Origin: Methylobacterium sp. DB0501 | Lineage (GTDB): Bacteria; Pseudomonadota; Alphaproteobacteria; Rhizobiales; Beijerinckiaceae | Assembly: GCF_011043735.1 (NCBI RefSeq) | Contig: NZ_JAAKGV010000007.1 | Span: 62,001-126,000, forward strand | DNA length: 64,000 bases | Direction of reading: 5' to 3' | Shown here: in pieces, positions 59,656 through 64,000 of the stretch | Layout: each line of letters begins with the position of its first letter | Position numbering within the stretch: position 1 is the first letter of the stretch | Made by a program: the position numbers and the translations under genes | The notes under the pieces: model-generated | What the model saw: the letters and a program-made list of their open reading frames with translations, nothing else | Told to the model about the DNA's origin: nothing | Database searches by the model: none

Positions 59656-60184
59656 GACGGCCCCCGCGCACGCGCGCCGCTCCCCCCGCCTCGCCGGGCG
59701 CGGGGTGTCCGTGTCGTTGATTTCTGTGGAGCCTCGAAACTGCCGTGACGGTCCCTTGCCGGGGACAGCGTCGCAGCTACGGACGGCAGAATGCGGGTGC
59801 GTCGCCAGACCCTGCGCGGTCTTGCGACGCCCAGCCCCTGTCTCCAGGGCGTCACGCGCGACCGAACTCAGCTTCACCGCAGGCAACGGACGTGGCACCG
59901 GCGGGCTCCGTGGCAGAGTTCACCCCTACAACGTTCATCGTCGAAATCCAGTGCCGGGACACTTGGCAGAACAAGCGTTGGCTTGCCGACACTATTCTGC
60001 TTGGACTATTATTTTGTCGCAAAAACGGCGACCGTTTTTTGCATAAGCTGCTTAGAAAATTTTTTTGATGAAATCAATATCGGGTCGTCGCAGATCATGC
60101 GTCACAATCGAAGATCTGGAGCAGCGTTCGATGGCAACGCGATCGGGCGCTGCTCTCGGCCGAAAGGGAGCTGCACGCCGAAGG
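59656..60184. other. Gap upstream of arsH's 3' end, AT-rich at its right side
   Basis: No gene supported. 59980-60070 is strongly AT-rich (GACTATTATTTTGTCGCAAA, GAAAATTTTTTTGATG). A short frame across it (TFIVEIQCRDTWQNKRWLAD then TILLGLLFCRKNGD) has protein-like residues but no start. It appears to be the right border of the AT-richer island beginning near 58.25 kb. Confidence 0.35.
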
Positions 60185-60964
60185 CTATTCGGAAACGCCA
60201 GCTTTCGCACGCCTGCTTTCCAGCGTGGCGAACCCGATATCGGCAGCGACGGCCTTGAGGCGTTCCGGCTCGCGCTCCTTGCGCTCGCTGTAGCGATCGA
60301 CGAGGTACTCGGCCCGGCCCCGCGTCAGCAGGGTAAACTTCATCAGTTCCTCGCAGACATCCACCACGCGGTCGTAGAGGGGGCCCGGCTTCATGCGGCC
60401 GGCCTCGTCGAACTCCTTGTAGGCCATGGGCACCGAGGACTGGTTCGGGATGGTCACCATCCTCATCCAGCGTCCGAGCATCCGCAGGCTGTTGACCGCA
60501 TTGAAGCTCTGCGATCCGCCCGAGACCTGCATCACCGCCAGGGTGCGCCCCTGGGTCGGGCGGACCGAGCCCTCGCTGAGCGGCAGCCAGTCGACCTGGG
60601 CCTTCATCACCCCGGTCAGGTTGCCGTGCCGCTCGGGGCTGACCCAGACCTGCCCCTCCGACCAGATCGAGAGCTGCCGGAGCTCCTGCACCTTCGGATG
60701 GTCGGCGGTCGCGTCGTCGGGCAGCGGCAGCCCGTGGGCGTGGAAGATGCGGACCTCGCCGCCCATCGCCTCGAGCAACCGTGCCGCCTCGTAGGCCAGG
60801 AAGCGGCTGAAGGACCGCTCCCGGAGCGACCCGTAGAGGATGAGGAAGCGCGGCGCGTGGGCGCGCGGCGGCAAGGTCTGCAGCCGCTCCGCCGTCGGCA
60901 CCTCGAAATGAGTCTGCGAGAGGTTCGGCATCCCGTCGGAGAAGGGCGGCTGGGGCTTGTCCAA
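60185..60964 (-). CDS. arsH: Arsenic-resistance flavoprotein ArsH
   Basis: A 259-residue NADPH-dependent FMN reductase. The FMN phosphate loop is [12 protein letters not shown] (~residue 45), with the conserved [20 protein letters not shown] and [20 protein letters not shown] blocks. ArsH oxidises trivalent organoarsenicals or reduces quinones and protects against them. It is transcribed away from arsR-arsC-acr3, with the shared promoter/operator of 50 bases between. Length and motifs are normal. Confidence 0.95.
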   Translation of the reverse strand: MDKPQPPFSDGMPNLSQTHFEVPTAERLQTLPPRAHAPRFLILYGSLRERSFSRFLAYEAARLLEAMGGEVRIFHAHGLPLPDDATADHPKVQELRQLSIWSEGQVWVSPERHGNLTGVMKAQVDWLPLSEGSVRPTQGRTLAVMQVSGGSQSFNAVNSLRMLGRWMRMVTIPNQSSVPMAYKEFDEAGRMKPGPLYDRVVDVCEELMKFTLLTRGRAEYLVDRYSERKEREPERLKAVAADIGFATLESRRAKAGVSE

Positions 60965-60984
60965 GGCTGTGGGCTCCCTTACAT

Positions 60985-61012
60985 TTCAACGATAGTTGAA
61001 TTGATGGATCAA
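60985..61012. promoter_or_regulatory. ArsR operator candidates between arsH and arsR
   Basis: TTCAAC-GATA-GTTGAA (60985-61000) is a perfect 6-4-6 palindrome. TTGAT-GG-ATCAA (61001-61012) directly follows, ending two bases before the arsR start. The first has the size and form of ArsR sites and would repress both divergent transcripts. Confidence 0.65.
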
Positions 61013-61014
61013 TC

Positions 61015-61374
61015 ATGGACGAACGGCAAGCCCTCGCCGCCTTCGCCGCACTCGGGCAGGAGCACCGGCTCAAGGTCGTGCGCGCCCTCGTCACCGCCGG
61101 ACCGGACGGTCTCGCCGCAGGGGCGCTGGCGGCCGAGGTCGGGGTCGCGAGCACCAACCTGTCCTTCCATTTGAAGGAGCTCTCGCATGCCGGGCTGATC
61201 GCCTCCCGGCGCGAGGGCAGGTCGGTCATCTACAGCGCCGCCTATGCCGGGCTGTCCGACCTCGTCCAGTTCCTGATGCGCGACTGTTGCGGGGGACGGC
61301 CCGAGGTCTGCGCCCCCGTCGCCGCCGCCCTGTCCGCCTGCGATTGCCCCCCCGGAGACACCGCCCATGCCTGA
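61015..61374 (+). CDS. arsR: Arsenic-responsive repressor ArsR
   Basis: A 119-residue winged-helix repressor. The recognition helix lies in VGVASTNLSFHLKELSHAGL and the wing in SRREGRSVIYSA. The inducer site is in the C-terminal part: Cys91-Cys92 and Cys99 (RDCCGGRPEVC), like the Acidithiobacillus-type ArsR that binds As(III) with a Cys pair plus a third Cys; Cys109 and Cys111 follow. It represses itself, arsC and acr3, and probably arsH. Its end overlaps arsC by eight bases. Confidence 0.95.
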   Translation: MDERQALAAFAALGQEHRLKVVRALVTAGPDGLAAGALAAEVGVASTNLSFHLKELSHAGLIASRREGRSVIYSAAYAGLSDLVQFLMRDCCGGRPEVCAPVAAALSACDCPPGDTAHA

Positions 61375-61804
61375 GGCGTTCGACGTCGTCGTCTACCACA
61401 ACCCCGCCTGCGGCACGTCCCGCAACGCCCTGGCGATGATCCGCAAGGCCGGCGTCGAGCCGCACGTCGTCGAGTACCTCAAGACCCCGCCGAGCCGGTC
61501 GCTCATCAAGCAGTTGCTCGCCCGCGCCGGCCTCGCGGTCCGGGACGTCCTGCGCGAGACGGGCACGCCCTACGCCGAGCTCGGCCTGGACGACCCTGCG
61601 CTGACCGAGGATCAGCTCCTCGACGCCATCGAGGCGCATCCGGTCCTGCTCAACCGCCCGCTGGTGGTGAGCCCGAAGGGCGTGCGCCTGTGCCGGCCGT
61701 CCGAGGCGGTGCTGGACCTGCTGCCCGCCCAGCAGGGCGAGTTCGTGAAGGAGGACGGCGAGCGCATCGTCGACGAACGCGGCCGCCGGGTCGCCACCGC
61801 CTGA
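61367..61804 (+). CDS. arsC: Glutaredoxin-dependent arsenate reductase ArsC
   Basis: A 145-residue enzyme of the Grx-linked ArsC family that reduces arsenate to arsenite. The active Cys15 is in HNPACGTSRNAL; the substrate Arg residues are in LNRPLVVSPKGVRLCRPSE. Its start overlaps the end of arsR and its stop lies eight bases before acr3, so the three genes form one operon. The product arsenite is then exported by ACR3. Confidence 0.95.
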   Translation: MPEAFDVVVYHNPACGTSRNALAMIRKAGVEPHVVEYLKTPPSRSLIKQLLARAGLAVRDVLRETGTPYAELGLDDPALTEDQLLDAIEAHPVLLNRPLVVSPKGVRLCRPSEAVLDLLPAQQGEFVKEDGERIVDERGRRVATA

Positions 61805-61811
61805 GGATGCC

Positions 61812-62933
61812 ATGAGCATCGTCGAACGCTACCTGACCCTCTGGGTCGCGCTGTGCATCGTGGCCGGCATCGCGCTCGGCCACGTCATGCCGGGATTCTT
61901 CCACGCCGTCGGCGGAGCCGAGGTCGCCGAGGTCAACCTGCCGGTGGCGGTGCTGATCTGGCTCATGGTCGTCCCCATGCTGCTCAAGATCGACTTCGCC
62001 TCTCTGCGCCACGTCGGCCGGCACTGGCGCGGCATCGGCGTGACCCTGTTCATCAACTGGGCGGTGAAGCCCTTCTCGATGGCCGCGCTCGGCTGGCTGT
62101 TCATCGGGTCCCTGTTCCGGCCCTACCTGCCGGCCGATCAGGTCGACAGCTACATCGCCGGGCTCATCATCCTGGCGGCGGCGCCCTGCACCGCCATGGT
62201 GTTCGTCTGGTCGAGCCTGACCCGGGGCGAGCCGCACTTCACCCTGAGCCAGGTGGCACTCAACGACACCATCATGGTGGTGGCCTTCGCGCCCATCGTC
62301 GGCCTGCTGCTCGGGCTCTCGGCCATCACCGTGCCCTGGGGGACGCTGGTGTCGTCGGTGGCGCTCTACATCGTCATCCCGGTGGGCATCGCGCAGGTCT
62401 TGCGCCGGAGCCTCCTCGCCTCGGGCGGGCAGGCCGCCCTCGACCGGATGCTCGCCAGGCTCGGGCCCGCCTCGCTCGCCGCGCTTCTGGCGACCCTCGT
62501 GCTGCTGTTCGGCTTTCAGGGCGAACAGATCTTGTCCCAGCCTGCGGTCATCGGGCTGCTCGCGGTCCCCATCCTCGTCCAGGTGTACCTGAACTCGGGG
62601 CTGGCCTATCTCCTGAACCGCGCAGCCGGCGAGCAGCACTGCGTCGCCGGGCCGTCGACGCTGATCGGCGCCTCGAACTTCTTCGAGCTCGCGGTGGCTG
62701 CCGCCATCAGCGTGTTCGGCTTCAACTCGGGTGCGGCGCTCGCCACGGTGGTGGGAGTCCTCATCGAGGTGCCGGTCATGCTCTCGGTCGTCTGGATCGT
62801 GAACCGCTCGAAGGGGTGGTACGAGCGCGGGGCACGGCATCATCGTCGTCACCACCGGGACCATCGCCGCCACGGCGACGACCGCCCCGTCCACGTCGAG
62901 CGTGGCCGCCACCATCACCACCGCGGGTCCTGA
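61812..62933 (+). CDS. acr3: ACR3-family arsenite exporter with His-rich tail
   Basis: A 373-residue membrane pump with ten expected helices. The essential Cys126 is in ILAAAPCTAMVFVWS, and the second conserved helix pair ends in GASNFFELAVAAAISVFG then FNSGAALATVVGVLIEVPVM. It exports As(III). The usual C-terminus (VNRSKGWYER) is followed by a 34-residue extension (340-373) with 11 His and many Arg, ending HHHHRGS. The tail is cytoplasmic by the expected topology and could bind metal. ATGs and spacing fit the operon with arsR and arsC. Confidence 0.94.
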   Translation: MSIVERYLTLWVALCIVAGIALGHVMPGFFHAVGGAEVAEVNLPVAVLIWLMVVPMLLKIDFASLRHVGRHWRGIGVTLFINWAVKPFSMAALGWLFIGSLFRPYLPADQVDSYIAGLIILAAAPCTAMVFVWSSLTRGEPHFTLSQVALNDTIMVVAFAPIVGLLLGLSAITVPWGTLVSSVALYIVIPVGIAQVLRRSLLASGGQAALDRMLARLGPASLAALLATLVLLFGFQGEQILSQPAVIGLLAVPILVQVYLNSGLAYLLNRAAGEQHCVAGPSTLIGASNFFELAVAAAISVFGFNSGAALATVVGVLIEVPVMLSVVWIVNRSKGWYERGARHHRRHHRDHRRHGDDRPVHVERGRHHHHRGS

Positions 62934-63087
62934 CGGCGTCAGCCGGGTATCGTGACTCGGGCCCCGCCCGTTCGGGCGGCCCGCCGCGTTCCCCATCGAC
63001 GGAACGCTGCCATGAGCGCGAGCGAGCCGTTCGCGGAACGGGACGCTCAAGCTTCGAGTTGAGGAGGCTGCCGAACCGGGAGCCTCC

Positions 63088-63684
63088 ATGAGACCGCATC
63101 GTCCGAGACTGCCTCGTCTCGCCCTTCTCGGATTGATGCTCGTGGCCGGCCCGCACGTGGTCCCGGCGCAGGGGATCGAGGGCGTGCGCTCGACCTCCGT
63201 CGAGGACACCGAGCCCCGACCCGGATCGCCGCCGCGGCCGGACGTCGCCGATCCGAGCGAGCGGGCCGGCAGGGCCCTGACCCAGTCCAGCGAGCGTTCC
63301 GGCATCCCGAAGACCCTTCGCGCCTCCGGGTCCAGGGCCGGCGGACCGGCGAACGACCTCAACCCCGGCGGTCGCGCCGAGGAGTATGCCCCACCGAAGG
63401 GCGATCTCGGCCGGGTCGTCGCCGGCAAGGAGCTCTTCCACGGTAATTACTGCGGGAAGGGGCAGCGCGGAGAGGGCTTGCCCCCGACCGACGACCTCGA
63501 TGCCGCCTGCATGCGCCACGACGCCTGCTACGACGCGGCCGGCTACAGTTCGTGCGCTTGCGACGCGACGCTCGAGCGGGAGGCGGCGGTGGTGTCCGAC
63601 AGTCCGAGCACATCCCTGGAGGTCCGGCGCAGGGCGCTCACCGTGATCGAGGCCGCGGGGGCGATGGACTGCCGCGCCCCGTGA
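63088..63684 (+). CDS. Secreted phospholipase A2-like protein
   Basis: A 198-residue exported protein. The signal peptide (RPRLPRLALLGLMLVAGPHV then VPAQG) is followed by ~85 residues of Pro/Ser/Arg-rich, probably disordered sequence. Residues ~117-160 hold a phospholipase A2 core: Ca-loop-like NYCGKGQRGEGLPPTDDLD, then DAACMRHDACYD with catalytic His144/Asp145, and Cys122, 141, 147, 156 and 158 for disulfides. Such enzymes hydrolyse the sn-2 acyl ester of phospholipids with calcium. The Ca loop differs from the animal YGCYCG form. GGGAGCC precedes ATG 63088. Activity is inferred from motif only. Confidence 0.72.
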   Translation: MRPHRPRLPRLALLGLMLVAGPHVVPAQGIEGVRSTSVEDTEPRPGSPPRPDVADPSERAGRALTQSSERSGIPKTLRASGSRAGGPANDLNPGGRAEEYAPPKGDLGRVVAGKELFHGNYCGKGQRGEGLPPTDDLDAACMRHDACYDAAGYSSCACDATLEREAAVVSDSPSTSLEVRRRALTVIEAAGAMDCRAP

Positions 63685-63711
63685 TCCCGGCCCGACAGGC
63701 GCGAAAACCCA

Positions 63712-63912
63712 TCACGGAAATAGGGAGAGCCTGCGGCCTGGACGCAGGGTCGCGCCATTCCGGTGCCCGTCGAGCGCCGAGGACGGATCCCCGAGATACG
63801 AGGCGATCCGCCGGCGCGCCTCGGGCTCCGGGCAGGCGACCGTGAAGCCGATGTCGATGCCAAGCCGGAGGCTGGGCAAACATTCGAGAACGGAGCCAAA
63901 GGTCGTTTCCAA
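63712..63912 (-). CDS. Tentative small protein
   Basis: A 66-codon frame from TTG 63912 (ETTFGSVLECLPSLRLGIDI then GFTVACPEPEARRRIASYLG) with protein-like residue pattern and high third-position G+C. No family recognised and the start is weak. It converges with the phospholipase-like gene. Beyond it, 63913-64000 shows no gene that can be supported. Confidence 0.35.
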   Translation of the reverse strand: METTFGSVLECLPSLRLGIDIGFTVACPEPEARRRIASYLGDPSSALDGHRNGATLRPGRRLSLFP

Positions 63913-64000
63913 CGGCCCTTGATATAACGGCCTTTGATATCATGCGTCGGCTCCCCGACCCGCCGCCGGCGTCGCAGCCGCCTGGGGCACGAGGCGGAGC

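Noticed and set aside
63942..64000. Start of another plus-strand gene at the window edge
   Set aside because: An ATG is present, but there is no ribosome-binding site and the residues (Pro/Gly/Arg-rich) look non-coding; too short to judge.

Overview
The window is a roughly 70% G+C chromosomal segment that looks like Methylobacterium or a close relative (Alphaproteobacteria, Hyphomicrobiales). The evidence is the codon use, the ispDF-pncC / dusB-ntrBC-ntrYX-hfq-hflX-mazG gene order, MucR- and RepA-type proteins, and many small secreted proteins typical of that group. No tRNA, rRNA, CRISPR array or intact insertion sequence was seen. The species call is inference.

Layout. 1-10 kb: end of a metallophosphoesterase, a MASE1 diguanylate cyclase, a pterin dehydratase, a three-gene NitT/TauT-type ABC importer and two MFS transporters. 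10.8-15.4 kb: a two-component cluster (soluble histidine kinase, double-domain KaiC-like ATPase, CheY-like receiver, MarR-GNAT fusion). 15.5-35 kb: the nitrogen-regulation and RNA-metabolism backbone (pncC, ispDF, dusB, ntrB, ntrC, ntrY, ntrX, hfq, hflX, mazG). A MucR-like gene sits between ntrC and ntrY. A block of AAA ATPase, frameshifted MFS, catalase-like peroxidase, GNAT and XRE-cupin genes sits between hflX and mazG; trkA, often present in this cluster, is not seen.

35.0-38.8 kb is the most unusual part. An AT-rich stretch with a near-consensus DnaA box is followed by seven 15-bp iteron-like repeats on a mostly 22/33/66-bp lattice, then seven CACAGG repeats about one helical turn apart, and then a plasmid-type RepA gene. 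It reads as a complete plasmid-style replication origin inside a chromosome. A coiled-coil/HARE-HTH protein with its own AT-rich promoter repeats lies next to it.

38.7-50.5 kb: a DapA-like protein lacking the Schiff-base lysine, a candidate anti-Shine-Dalgarno small RNA, a class III nucleotide cyclase, an NCS2 uracil-type permease, a frameshifted ModA-like protein, a LuxR/LuxI quorum-sensing pair with a lux-box-like palindrome, an ArsR-family regulator divergent from a DUF1127 protein with two matched palindromes, and a SleB-type hydrolase. 50.6-58.1 kb: FetAB metal exporter, an MFS transporter, a coiled-coil protein, manganese catalase, an LRR-protein kinase and a methyltransferase. 58.2-60.1 kb: an AT-richer island of unrecognised small genes. 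60.2-63 kb: a divergent arsenic locus (arsH / arsR-arsC-acr3) whose ACR3 pump has a histidine-rich tail. The window ends with a secreted phospholipase A2-like protein.

Several intergenic repeats recur within the window: a roughly 70-120 bp family at four places and a short hairpin family at three. Two genes appear frameshifted. Starts were chosen from ribosome-binding sites and family lengths and are stated as uncertain where they are.
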